DNA of 48,796 nucleotides from positions 1-48,796 of the forward strand of contig JACAEI010000005.1 of assembly GCA_013388905.1 (NCBI GenBank). Direction: 5' to 3'. The notes below the pieces were generated by a model. The model saw nothing but the letters and a program-made list of their open reading frames with translations. It was not told the DNA's origin and did not search any database. Origin of the DNA: Candidatus Bathyarchaeota archaeon (lineage in GTDB: Archaea > Thermoproteota > Bathyarchaeia > Bathyarchaeales > Bathycorpusculaceae). Position numbers and translations under genes: made by a program. Below, one piece after another: positions 1 to 8,996 of this stretch; within the stretch, counting starts at the first letter, position 1, and each line of letters begins with the position of its first letter.

Positions 1-915
1 AGTAACATCACGAGTAACATGACTCGTGACTTCTATTGTACCGTCAACCATTTGGTTGTTAGTTGCGTTAACGTCTCTTTCCACCACGGTGGCATTCGCA
101 AAAACCCAATAAATGCCAAAAGTCATATTCACTGTGTTCAAATAGAATGCATATTCTCGAAAAGTCGACGGAGCCAAGTTAACAACCACTTGCGCACCAA
201 CAACTTTAATCTCACCCGTAATTGTGTTATTAACATAGGTCGTAACTGTGAAATTTTCTGCAATCTCACCAAAATTTGTAGCCTCGACATCTATCCTAAG
301 AGTGCTGTTCTGAGTAACAGAAGGAGACTTCGGTTGAACCTTCGTTATTGCAACATCACGCCTAATAGTCGTAAAAAAACCATCAACAGCAGTATGTGGA
401 ATGGAGTTGGCATACTGATCACCAACTACAGTATTGGCTAAATCCAAAAGAGTTGACCCTTCATCTATCACCTTGAAAGTAAATGTGGCCAAACTAAAAC
501 TACCAGAAACTGGAGGAGACGGAGGAATAGCAGCTATTGAAAGAAAGTATCGTGACCTACCATCATCTAGTACTGTAATGTCCTCTCTGCCTACGTAATA
601 GCGGTCCCCCCACGAAGCAGGAGGCGTGCTAGGCGTCACTGAATAGTTAATCCACTCTTTTGTTGTGTAGTTCCATAAGGTTGATTCTAGTAAAGAAGTA
701 TTCCAAAAAAGCCTAAACTCATATCCAAACATTTCTTGAACATTGGTAATCATCACACTAATTGTTATTGTCTCACCAACATTTGCTGTAGAAGCACTTG
801 GATCAACAAGTATCTTTGTGCTTTGCGCATCTGCTAAGGGAACTATAAAATTCGAACTAGTCAGAAAAGTTATCCCAATAAGTAAGCACACTGCTAGCGC
901 CTTAATATGATTCAT
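1..915 (-). CDS. Secreted cohesin/CARDB surface protein (C-terminus outside window)
   Basis: An open reading frame runs from an ATG at 915 off the left edge, so 305 codons are visible and the C-terminus is missing. The N-terminus (MNHIKALAVCLLIGITF) is a signal peptide ending near ADAQS. Residues about 35-200 resemble a cohesin domain: they share the layout of the cohesin modules in the next gene, including the block VVGDQYANSIPHTAVDGFF. Residues from about 205 (RRDVAITKVQPKSPSV) begin a CARDB-type Ig domain. A GGTG stretch lies 7 nt before the ATG and a TATA-like ACTTATATAT lies at 951-960 on this strand. The protein is probably an extracellular scaffold or binding partner for the dockerin proteins encoded nearby. 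Cohesin assignment rests on pattern similarity, not on a profile search; a dockerin or membrane anchor may lie beyond the window. Confidence 0.8.
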   Translation of the reverse strand, partial: MNHIKALAVCLLIGITFLTSSNFIVPLADAQSTKILVDPSASTANVGETITISVMITNVQEMFGYEFRLFWNTSLLESTLWNYTTKEWINYSVTPSTPPASWGDRYYVGREDITVLDDGRSRYFLSIAAIPPSPPVSGSFSLATFTFKVIDEGSTLLDLANTVVGDQYANSIPHTAVDGFFTTIRRDVAITKVQPKSPSVTQNSTLRIDVEATNFGEIAENFTVTTYVNNTITGEIKVVGAQVVVNLAPSTFREYAFYLNTVNMTFGIYWVFANATVVERDVNATNNQMVDGTIEVTSHVTRDVT

Positions 916-950
916 TGTGCGCACCGTGGCTATGAATCGAGGAGTTTTGA

Positions 951-960
951 ATATATAAGT
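951..960 (-). promoter_or_regulatory. TATA box of the partial cohesin gene
   Basis: An AT-rich box reading ACTTATATAT on the minus strand lies about 36-45 bases before the ATG at 915. A start about 25 bases downstream would give a very short leader. Confidence 0.4.
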
Positions 961-1001
961 TTTGAGTTGTTAGCTATTAGTTATCTTTGGCTTTTACAAA
1001 T

Positions 1002-1008
1002 AAAAAAA
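1002..1008 (-). terminator. Oligo-T terminator after the cohesin-dockerin gene
   Basis: A run of seven T on the minus strand lies just past the stop codon of the 733-residue cohesin-dockerin gene. Oligo-T runs are the usual intrinsic termination signal for archaeal RNA polymerase. Confidence 0.4.
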
Positions 1009-1016
1009 GGTGGAGG

Positions 1017-3218
1017 CTAACATGATTCTCCGAGGTGTGTAGATACAAGTATCATGTCTAACACGTTTATACAGCCGTCTCTGTTGACATCTGCGTACAT
1101 ATTATAATTCGGGTCGCCAGGTTTGCTTCCAAAAGCCATGTCTACTAGAATTAAGTCCAATACGTTTACTGTTCCATCAGCGTTGACATCGCCTACTATT
1201 CTAATTTTAACCTTGACTGGTGAAGTGTACACGTTGTCAGCTATGTCTACTTCTCCAAGAATTATCGAGGCTTGAGCGCTTATCGTCTGGTTATGACAGT
1301 ATGGAATGCCCGTTGTATCCCACAAGAACTTCAACGTAGCATTTGCATTACTTGCAAGATCTGTAACATTTTTTGTTCCTATAGCGGTTTCGTTATAGTA
1401 GGCGGTTACGCTGAACGTTATCGGAAGCAATCCTTGATTCTGCACAATAACCGTTATGTTAATTTTCCATCCTTGGTAAACCGATGAAAAGTCTGGTATT
1501 ACATCAAGCACCGCAACGTCAGGTGCAGCTACATGCACCACTCCGTCTGCTAAGAAGTTGTTCGTCGTGTTTTGTTCCAGTGGGACTATGCTGGCTAGAG
1601 CGCTTATAACATAATCATCTGGCGGAACTATGGCAGTATTCCATGAAAACAGAAGCGTAATGTTAGTTAACGGCGGCAAGTCAATTACTGGCACAATTGC
1701 TATTGCAGTAGATCCATAATAAGCTGTAACGTTAAAGCTCTCGTTCCTAAATATTCCCAAGTTTGCGGCAACAACTGTTACGTTAACTGTTGTTCCTGGA
1801 TAGACTAAAGTAGGCTCAGCTGTAACTTGAAGGATAGCTACATCTGGCGGAGCCACACTTACGAAACCGTCACTAGTTACATGAGTGATGGGCAATCCTT
1901 GGTTATCAATAAGTGTCGTTTCGTATAGATGCAAGAAGCAGAATCCGTATGTTTGCACTTGGAAGGTGATTGTAGCTAGTTTTATTGATGGGATTGTAGA
2001 AATGGGCATTGCAGGCGAATAATATGAGACGTTAACAAACGCAATTCCGTTTACGTCATCAATTCCTATATTGTGAGTAAAGTGGGTTTCATTTGAAGGA
2101 TGTGGATATATCAGTATTCCGATGCCGTTGAGGAAGCTTGTGTCATACGAAAGCTTGAATTCATAGCTGTAAAGGTTTGTTATGTTCGCAATTTTGACAT
2201 CTACTGTGAAGGTTTGCGCAGGTGTTAGACTTGGGTCTATTATTACTGGTGGATCGACGTAAAGTCTTGCCAGCAATACGTTGTTGAAATATCCATCGCT
2301 GGTTTCATGTAGAAGACTTCCGCCAAACTTGTCGGCGAGTGTAGTATCATATAAGTGCAAGTTGCTCTCTCCTAATCCTGCCACTTGAAAAGTTATCATT
2401 GCTAGTGTTCCGTTGCCGCTGGCAGGAGGTGCTGGCGATACTAGCGAAATAGCTATCCATACTGTGCCTGTGGTTGGGTTATCTTCCATTCTGTTTATTG
2501 TTGTGGTTCCGAAGCTTTTGAGGAATGGGCCTTCTTCAATTTCTGCTACATCTAGAATTGTCGTGTTATAGCTTAGCTTAAGGTCGAAACTGTAAAGGTC
2601 ATTTGCTTCTTCAATGTTTATGTTTACTGTAAAGTTCTTTGGTGGCGTCAATTCTGGGTTAATGATGCTTGATGGTTGGATGTATAAATGCGCTGGGATT
2701 ATTGGAATGTTGGAGAAGAAACCGTCTCCTACGTTATGCGGTATTAAGTTTGCGAATGGGTCGCCTAGAATTGTATTGGTTAGGTCAAGCAACGTTTTGC
2801 CCATGCCAGTAACTTTGAAAGTAAATGTCACTAAAGTGGTGCTTCCAGCGAAGCTTGTTGCAGGAGGCACAGCTGTGACTGAGAGCCAATACCATCCTCC
2901 AGCTTCGTTAGTCTGGTTTGCAGCTAGGAAATAGTTGCTCCAAGGTAAGGTGAGCTGAACACGTATTAAGTCTAGAATAGTTGTATCCCAATAAAGTCTG
3001 AATTCTATTCCGTAAAGGTCTGTGACATTAGCCACTTTGGCAGTTACTGTGAAGTTTTTGGGTGGCACCAAGGAAGTATCAATGATGCTTGGGGGGTCTA
3101 TGTACAATTTTGGCGTCGGTTCTTGTGCAGTAGAGTTTCTGACGAACCCTATGCCTAAAGAGGAAGTCAAGAGAATTATAAGAATACTGGTGCAGATTAT
3201 ACGCTTAGATAATTTCAT
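1017..3218 (-). CDS. Secreted protein with three cohesin-like domains, two CARDB domains and a C-terminal dockerin
   Basis: A 733-residue exported protein. The start at 3218 (MKLSKRIICTSILIILL) is chosen because it gives a signal peptide and has GGAGG four bases upstream; a longer reading to 3308 has neither. Cohesin-like modules begin near residues 33, 176 and 317, each opening with a LYIDPPSII-type strand and closing with a THxTSDGFF-type strand. CARDB-like Ig domains begin near 456 and 564. Residues 674-733 are a type I dockerin with two calcium loops (DVNADGTVNVLD and DVNRDGCINVLD). One chain thus carries both halves of the cohesin-dockerin pair, as adaptor scaffoldins do, so it could link the other surface proteins into larger assemblies. 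Binding specificity cannot be read from sequence alone. Confidence 0.88.
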   Translation of the reverse strand: MKLSKRIICTSILIILLTSSLGIGFVRNSTAQEPTPKLYIDPPSIIDTSLVPPKNFTVTAKVANVTDLYGIEFRLYWDTTILDLIRVQLTLPWSNYFLAANQTNEAGGWYWLSVTAVPPATSFAGSTTLVTFTFKVTGMGKTLLDLTNTILGDPFANLIPHNVGDGFFSNIPIIPAHLYIQPSSIINPELTPPKNFTVNINIEEANDLYSFDLKLSYNTTILDVAEIEEGPFLKSFGTTTINRMEDNPTTGTVWIAISLVSPAPPASGNGTLAMITFQVAGLGESNLHLYDTTLADKFGGSLLHETSDGYFNNVLLARLYVDPPVIIDPSLTPAQTFTVDVKIANITNLYSYEFKLSYDTSFLNGIGILIYPHPSNETHFTHNIGIDDVNGIAFVNVSYYSPAMPISTIPSIKLATITFQVQTYGFCFLHLYETTLIDNQGLPITHVTSDGFVSVAPPDVAILQVTAEPTLVYPGTTVNVTVVAANLGIFRNESFNVTAYYGSTAIAIVPVIDLPPLTNITLLFSWNTAIVPPDDYVISALASIVPLEQNTTNNFLADGVVHVAAPDVAVLDVIPDFSSVYQGWKINITVIVQNQGLLPITFSVTAYYNETAIGTKNVTDLASNANATLKFLWDTTGIPYCHNQTISAQASIILGEVDIADNVYTSPVKVKIRIVGDVNADGTVNVLDLILVDMAFGSKPGDPNYNMYADVNRDGCINVLDMILVSTHLGESC

Positions 3219-3366
3219 TTTTCCTCCTTCTCCTTCATATTTAGTAAGCTTTGAGTCTATTTTAGCGTTTTGGAAAAGAGTTCTAGGCGCCTTATGGCAT
3301 GAAAACAAAAAAGTGAAACATTATCCTTTTAAGCGTAGCTGTCTTAAAATTTTTTATTTGTGATTT

Positions 3367-5019
3367 TTATCGTTGTTTGTTTCTTAGATTGTGACAATAG
3401 TACCAAGCGGTCCAGCCTGAATTAAAAGAGTTTTCGTCTTTCTTTTTTCTTCTGCGATAAATCAGAATGAGTAGCAAGAGAAGTGCCAACATTGGAAGTA
3501 GAATCCAGAGCCAATAGAACCAGTCTGGAACAAACCAACGTGCTGGGGCTTTGACTAATTCGACAGTGCCATCAACGAAAGAATTGTTTTCTAGGTTTAT
3601 TTCGCCCGGGACAGAGCTTGCTAGGGCTTTGAGGAGATAGTTTCCTTCCGGCATGTTTGCTGTGTTCCATTGAAAGACAAGTACTCTTTCAGTTTCGGAT
3701 TCAAGGTTTTTAACTATAAGTATTCCTATGATGTTTGAATCTTGATAGAGTGTGACGTTGAAGTTTTCAGTGTAATTTCCTAGATTTTTGACAACTACTG
3801 TGACGCTGAGTATGTCTCCAATGTGTACTGAAGTGTATACAGGAATTACATTTAAGATGGCGATGTCGTGGAAACGCTGAAGTTCAAGTTCAATTTTAAC
3901 GTAATCACCAATAAAATCGTTGTCTGAAACATCAATTTCATTTGGAACCGGTATTGCGTAGGCGCTTATTTGATAGATGCCTTCTGATGCGTCGCTTGTA
4001 TTCCATGTTAATTTTAATGTTCTCTGCGAAAATGGTTGCAAGTCGATGATTGTAGCTTGGGTTATGTATGTCTCGTTGCCGTAAACCGTAATAGTGAAAG
4101 ATTCATATTCAGAGCCTTTATTCATCACTGTGACATCGATGTGGATTATGTCGCCTTTATATACGATTTTTGGGAATGCTTCAACATTTGCTATTGCTAC
4201 ATCATTTTTGACTATTAAAAATTTTTTTGAAACTTCAGGGCAATAAGGAGTTCCTCCTTGACTTATAGGAGCAGTATACGCGTTTGCATAAACGGTGGCA
4301 AGTGCTAAGGATGTGTTTTTTGGAATGTAGAAATGGAAATAAGCATAAGTCACAGTCTCGTTTGGTGGTATAGCCACATTGTCTTGTTGAGTCGCGTAAA
4401 GTGAACGATTTAATGAGTCATAAGTTGTAACGGTAAGTGTAGCTGTTTTCTCGGTCAATGCGATGTTTTTCAATGCTAGCTCAATTATTACTTGTTGTGT
4501 TAGCGCAAATTTCTCCTGTTCTATTTTGTTTTCGCTCAAAGTTTTTATTGTAACTACCTCCACGATCCATCCTACTTTAAATGTAAGCGTATCTTGAATG
4601 ATTGTGCCGCCCATATTAGCATTGGATATAACTGTCCAAATGCCGAATGCTGTTTCTTCTTCGTGCGGTATTGTAAAACTTGTTGTTGCAATGCCTATGC
4701 TATTTGTAAAGATAGTTCTGTAAACGGTGATGTTTTCAATTGTGTTTGGTGGACCACGGATTTCGAAAGCAACAGGAATGTTGGGCACTGGATAATTGTT
4801 ATAAGTTATTAATGCGTAGATGATAGCGCTTTCACCTGGACCAAAGGCATCGCTAGACATATCAGGCCCTGTTCCGCTGTAGGGGTCTTTTTGAGTGAAC
4901 AAGTCGAGTTTTCCGCCTGTGCTACTTGAAAAGGCGATATTTACGTTCCCACTTGCTAAACAAAGCAGAATAAGTGCTATTGTAAGAATTATCGCTGCTT
5001 TTTCAAGCTGTAGCCTCAT
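3367..5019 (-). CDS. Membrane-anchored surface protein with Ig-like and two CARDB domains
   Basis: An exported protein of about 551 residues. The start at 5019 (MRLQLEKAAIILTIALILL) gives a compact signal peptide; ATGs at 5073 and 5085 remain possible and no start has a clear ribosome site. Residues about 36-150 form an Ig-like module, and about 160-268 a second module; both are recognisably shared with the 738-residue cohesin protein (AYTA...YCPEVS near the end of the second module). CARDB domains begin near 271 and 384. Residues about 501-523 form a transmembrane helix followed by RRRKKK, so the N-terminal bulk faces outward. It has neither cohesin nor dockerin. With its neighbours it may be the membrane-tethered element of the surface system, which is inference from context. 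Confidence 0.8.
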   Translation of the reverse strand: MRLQLEKAAIILTIALILLCLASGNVNIAFSSSTGGKLDLFTQKDPYSGTGPDMSSDAFGPGESAIIYALITYNNYPVPNIPVAFEIRGPPNTIENITVYRTIFTNSIGIATTSFTIPHEEETAFGIWTVISNANMGGTIIQDTLTFKVGWIVEVVTIKTLSENKIEQEKFALTQQVIIELALKNIALTEKTATLTVTTYDSLNRSLYATQQDNVAIPPNETVTYAYFHFYIPKNTSLALATVYANAYTAPISQGGTPYCPEVSKKFLIVKNDVAIANVEAFPKIVYKGDIIHIDVTVMNKGSEYESFTITVYGNETYITQATIIDLQPFSQRTLKLTWNTSDASEGIYQISAYAIPVPNEIDVSDNDFIGDYVKIELELQRFHDIAILNVIPVYTSVHIGDILSVTVVVKNLGNYTENFNVTLYQDSNIIGILIVKNLESETERVLVFQWNTANMPEGNYLLKALASSVPGEINLENNSFVDGTVELVKAPARWFVPDWFYWLWILLPMLALLLLLILIYRRRKKKDENSFNSGWTAWYYCHNLRNKQR

Positions 5020-5328
5020 TTGTATCAATAGTTTAGTTGCCGCTGTATTTTTTAACGAGTATTCCGAAAGCATGAATATTACCATGCTGTTGTATTTCTA
5101 ACCTACAATGCGACAACCGCGTCCTTCCGCGATATTTTGTTTTAGTGGAGATTATTCTATCTTTTTGCTTTCTCGTAGCCTTCGCTTTCCTTTCTCCTCT
5201 CTATTTTAAAATTAAAAGAACTGTCTATTATACATAATGGAGATATTTTCTAGAAGAATTTATAAATTATGCGAAGTTCGGTATGAATTATATTTCTTAA
5301 TGGTTTAAGCGACTATAGTTGTTTGTTT

Positions 5329-6309
5329 TTATGGTGGGCCAATCCATCCCAGATATTTCGCTGTTACGATAAGGTCTAGGACATTTACGTTGCCGTCTCT
5401 GTTGACATCTGCTGGAATGCTTCCTGGTGGGCCTGTCCATCCTAAGGAACCTGCTACGACGATTAGGTCTAGGACGTTGACTGTGTTGTCGCCGTTTAGG
5501 TCTGGAACTCGTATTTCGATTCTTTTCTTTTCAACGGCAGTTTCGTTAAGGTATTTGCATGTTGTGGTTATGTTGTAGTAGCCGTAGTGTTGGTAAAGTG
5601 GCACAGTGAAGTTTGTGAAAAAGTGTGCTTCCGCTTGGATTACTGCTTTGCTTGTTTTAAATTGTGTGGTTGCTGTGTTAGCTGTGATGTTAAATGTGGC
5701 GAATTTTTCTATGGACAATGCGGTTCCGTTCAGTCTTGGCAGGTCTGTGAATGTATTTGCGTATACTATGGCGGTTCCGGTGGGCGCTTTGTCTAGGATA
5801 TACATTGGTAATGTGAATGTCCCATTTGTTTGAGGCATCATGTCGCTAATTGTTAGTCGTGCTGTGTCCATTATTCCTTGTTGGGAATCAAATACTGTCA
5901 GGGCAAGTTCAAAGGTTACTCTTGTGTTGTTTTTATTTTTTACTGTTATGGTGAAATAGGCAAGAGTTCCTTTTTTGAAGGAGCTTTTCGGGTTCCCTGA
6001 TTGGTCACTGGGGTATAATGAGAGTATTTGAATTGTTTCTGTGGTTGGGAGGGTTCCTGTGTTGAGGGTTCTGAGAAGAAGTGGCCAACCAGTTGAATCA
6101 TCCATTTCTATGCTTATTACGCCGTCTGAAACTCTCAAGTCGTTGTAGTATAGATATCCAAAAACTTGGACAGGGTCACCAAGCCAGTATGAAGGCTTGT
6201 CAGTGTATAGAACTATTTCCAACTTTTGAGCTTTTGTTGTGGTTGTTAAAAGTGTAAGGAAAAGAATTGCGCTCATAAAAGTTATTAGGATTTTTTTATG
6301 GTTTTGCGT
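5329..6309 (-). CDS. Small secreted dockerin protein, apparent ACG start
   Basis: The C-terminal 58 residues are a dockerin with two calcium loops (DLNGDNTVNVLD, DVNRDGNVNVLD) separated by LGWTGPPGSIPAD. The middle carries the AYANTFTDLP-type module shared with the two flanking surface proteins. The first in-frame ATG (6276) would give a signal peptide without basic residues. Reading from ACG at 6307-6309 gives QNHKKILITF before the hydrophobic core, a normal export signal, and a GGAGG lies exactly 8 bases upstream, the same spacing as the TTG start of the neighbouring gene at 8644. Either ACG is used, or a TTG/ATG start was lost by mutation or sequence error; the ATG at 6276 is the conservative alternative. 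Function beyond docking is unknown. Confidence 0.75.
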   Translation of the reverse strand, partial: TQNHKKILITFMSAILFLTLLTTTTKAQKLEIVLYTDKPSYWLGDPVQVFGYLYYNDLRVSDGVISIEMDDSTGWPLLLRTLNTGTLPTTETIQILSLYPSDQSGNPKSSFKKGTLAYFTITVKNKNNTRVTFELALTVFDSQQGIMDTARLTISDMMPQTNGTFTLPMYILDKAPTGTAIVYANTFTDLPRLNGTALSIEKFATFNITANTATTQFKTSKAVIQAEAHFFTNFTVPLYQHYGYYNITTTCKYLNETAVEKKRIEIRVPDLNGDNTVNVLDLIVVAGSLGWTGPPGSIPADVNRDGNVNVLDLIVTAKYLGWIGPP

Positions 6310-6392
6310 TCTCGCTTCCTCCCTTCATTTTTTACTTAGCTATAGACGGTTATTTTAGTCTTCTGGAATAATCTTCTTAGGAAATTTTAACT

Positions 6393-6400
6393 AAAAAAAA
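6393..6400 (-). terminator. Oligo-T terminator after the three-cohesin gene
   Basis: Eight T in a row on the minus strand, about 28 bases past the stop of the 738-residue gene, fit an archaeal intrinsic terminator. Confidence 0.45.
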
Positions 6401-6427
6401 GGGAGAGGGTGGTTTTTTTATTCGAGT

Positions 6428-8644
6428 TTAGGCTGCTAGTATGACGAAGGGTACGCTGACTTCTGGACAGTAGGCTACACCTGACATGGAAGGTAGAGCT
6501 GTGTAGGCGTTTGCCCTTACTACTCCTGTTCCTGCGCGTGCCCAGTATGGGACTCTGAATCCTGTCAGCGTCACATAGTGTGGGCCGTAGCCGACTGCGG
6601 TAAGGGATACAGTCATGCTGCCTAGTGGGTAGCCAACTTCGTCGAATATTGAAACTGTGATTGTCACGGGTCTACCTTGTAGTGATATGCTGTGGTAGTC
6701 AACTCTGATGTATGGTACCCATAGGTGTTTATATGCTGGTTCGTTGAGTGTTATGCTGTCTATTTGGATAAGCCAGCCAACCTCAAAGTGAAGTATGTCT
6801 GTGATTTTTATGCCGTCAACGTCTGCGGATGCGTAGACTGTCCATGTGCCGAATACTTGTGTTTCGGCATCGACATCTGGCCATGGTATTCTGAAGCAGT
6901 AGACGGCTATGCCTGTTACTGGGTCTGTGAAGACGGTAACATAGAATGTTATGTTATAGACTGGGTTTTCTGGTCCGTGGATTTCAAGTTCTACTGGCTT
7001 GTTGGGTATTGGCCACCTGTTGTATGTGAGTTTCACGTATAGGCAGACGAGGTCCTGTGGCGAGTAAGCGTCAGCATCGTGGAATCTCTTTTGTCCGCCG
7101 AATGGTTCTGGATATTGCGTGTAGACGTCGATGTATCTCTTGTCTAAGGTGATTTGGTATGTGCCGTCGTGGATTAATTCAACTGGTATCGGTAAACCGG
7201 AGTAGTCACCGAAGATTGGGTCGTGCAAATCAAATGTGCTAACAACTGTTTCTCCTGGTGTACCGACTGTTGATCTGAATGTTATATAGGCGATTATTCC
7301 ACCTTGATCGATAGTGTTCTCTGGGTTTGTGGTTGGGTAGATGTATCCTGGTGGTTCAGGGCCTCCGTTTAAGAGGAGGTTGACCAATGTTATTGTTCCT
7401 GTGCCTGTGTAGACTTGGAAGTATGTGATTTCTTCTGGTGGTGTTCTCCATGGGAATGACGCTAGGAATGGTCCTTCTGCGACTGAGATGAGTTCCATGA
7501 GGGTTGAGTCGTAGTCTAGGCTGAATTGTACTCCGAAGAATTTGTCTGCAGAGCTGATGTTGTATACTCTCACTTGGATGGTGAATAGGACACCTTCGTC
7601 GACAACTGTCGTAGCTGGCGGATATACACCTATGGCTTTCTTTGCTGGAGACGGAATTGCGATGGTGTATAAACCGTCAATCAATGCATGATAGCCTATG
7701 TTAACTGCGGAGAAGTCTTTAACGACAACGTTTTGCAGGTGCAGTGGGCATGTCAGGATGTTTCCTACTTCACCGTATGTTGCAGTGAATTGAATTGTTG
7801 CGATGACTCCTGAGCCGCTTGGGAATGGTGGTGGTCCAGCTGTCAACACTACATGTCCGCTTACGACACCAGTCAAGTCATCAACTGTATAGCTGAAGGT
7901 TGTGGTGCCGAAGCCACTGAAGAATGGTCCTTCAGTTAGGCCTGTAGCGTCAAGAAGTGTTGTGTCGTAGGTTAATTCGAAGTATACATCTGCAACTTGC
8001 CATAGTGCATCGACGTTTAGAATTCTAACTGGTAAGTCAAATGTTTGGCCTACGAATGTGGCTGTAAAGCTGTCTGCTTTGATATCTGGCAATGGTGGCA
8101 TAACAAAGTAAAATTTGAATAAACCGTCATTTGTGGTGTGTGGAATTGGGTTGGCACCTGAGTCACCGAAGATATCATCATATATGTCGATGTAGCTGGA
8201 CAAGAAGCCAGGGCCTGATGGTGCGCTCATTATTTTGAAGGTCATTATTCTGAGGTTTAGCGAGCTTCCTGTGAATGGACCAGAAGTGGAGACTATCGAC
8301 ACCCAACTTCTGCCGTTGGTAGCGTTATAGTTGTTGGTAGTCACGTTAGTAGCGACGTAATATGAACTCCATGGTAGGTTGTCTTGGATAGCGACAAGGT
8401 TCAATACGTCGCTCTTCCAAGTGATCTTGTATTCAATACCAGCGAGATCTGTCATGTTTCCGAATATCAATTTAACTTGGAAAGTGTCGCCAACTGATGT
8501 TGTATCCGTATACTTCTCAACTAATCCTGGGTCAATGGAAACGTGGGTTCCTGGATAAGCCTTGGCCTTTGGTGTGAATATTGCCATTGAGCTTATGAGA
8601 AGCACTGCGATAATTGATGCAGCCAAAAGTCTATGTAGTTTCAA
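6428..8644 (-). CDS. Secreted protein with three cohesin-like domains and Ig-like modules
   Basis: A 738-residue exported protein starting with TTG at 8644; GGAGG lies 8 bases upstream and the signal peptide (MKLHRLLAASIIAVLLISS) ends near KAKAYP. Cohesin-like modules begin near residues 32, 181 and 335. An Ig-like module (about 500-625) and a terminal module (about 632-738, with ANAYTALPSMSG and YCPEVS) match those of the anchored protein at 3367-5019. It has no dockerin, transmembrane helix or recognisable sorting signal at the C-terminus, so it is either released or held by another surface protein. It is the closest cohesin gene to the dockerin-bearing solute receptor transcribed in the opposite direction, and may be its partner. 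The pairing is inferred. Confidence 0.85.
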   Translation of the reverse strand: MKLHRLLAASIIAVLLISSMAIFTPKAKAYPGTHVSIDPGLVEKYTDTTSVGDTFQVKLIFGNMTDLAGIEYKITWKSDVLNLVAIQDNLPWSSYYVATNVTTNNYNATNGRSWVSIVSTSGPFTGSSLNLRIMTFKIMSAPSGPGFLSSYIDIYDDIFGDSGANPIPHTTNDGLFKFYFVMPPLPDIKADSFTATFVGQTFDLPVRILNVDALWQVADVYFELTYDTTLLDATGLTEGPFFSGFGTTTFSYTVDDLTGVVSGHVVLTAGPPPFPSGSGVIATIQFTATYGEVGNILTCPLHLQNVVVKDFSAVNIGYHALIDGLYTIAIPSPAKKAIGVYPPATTVVDEGVLFTIQVRVYNISSADKFFGVQFSLDYDSTLMELISVAEGPFLASFPWRTPPEEITYFQVYTGTGTITLVNLLLNGGPEPPGYIYPTTNPENTIDQGGIIAYITFRSTVGTPGETVVSTFDLHDPIFGDYSGLPIPVELIHDGTYQITLDKRYIDVYTQYPEPFGGQKRFHDADAYSPQDLVCLYVKLTYNRWPIPNKPVELEIHGPENPVYNITFYVTVFTDPVTGIAVYCFRIPWPDVDAETQVFGTWTVYASADVDGIKITDILHFEVGWLIQIDSITLNEPAYKHLWVPYIRVDYHSISLQGRPVTITVSIFDEVGYPLGSMTVSLTAVGYGPHYVTLTGFRVPYWARAGTGVVRANAYTALPSMSGVAYCPEVSVPFVILAA

Positions 8645-8996
8645 ACTTGCTTCCTCCTTTCTCCTTTCTTTTTATCAGCGTGAAATAATGTATCGGAATT
8701 CAGATTTAAAGATTCCGGAATTATCCTCTATTTCAACTGCAAACAAAAACCAATGATTTTACCTCATAATTTGTGTATTTATAGGGGTTTCCTCGTCTAA
8801 AATCTTGGTTGAAACTATGTTTTTTTACCGTGGAAACTTTGAGCAAAAACAGTTGCCTTGCCGTTGAAAAGAACCTTTGTAAATTTTATGTGGAAGTTAG
8901 TCAAGTAGAACAATGTTCCGCAATATTTAAATTCGAATTCTCACACATAATCATCCCGCTGAAAGAAAAAAATAGAAAAAATGGAGAAAGGAGACC
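8645..8996. promoter_or_regulatory. Divergent promoter region between cohesin and transporter genes
   Basis: This 352-base stretch has no convincing gene. On the plus strand ATATTTAAAT (8923-8932) is a good TATA box for the solute-receptor gene, and AAGGAG (8988-8993) is its ribosome site. On the minus strand CTTTAAAT (8704-8711) is a TATA candidate for the three-cohesin gene. A shared regulator could act here, but I see no clear operator repeat. Confidence 0.6.

Noticed and set aside
3219-3308. N-terminal extension of 30 codons on the cohesin-dockerin gene
   Set aside because: It would bury the signal peptide, and the GGAGG site lies directly before the internal ATG at 3218.
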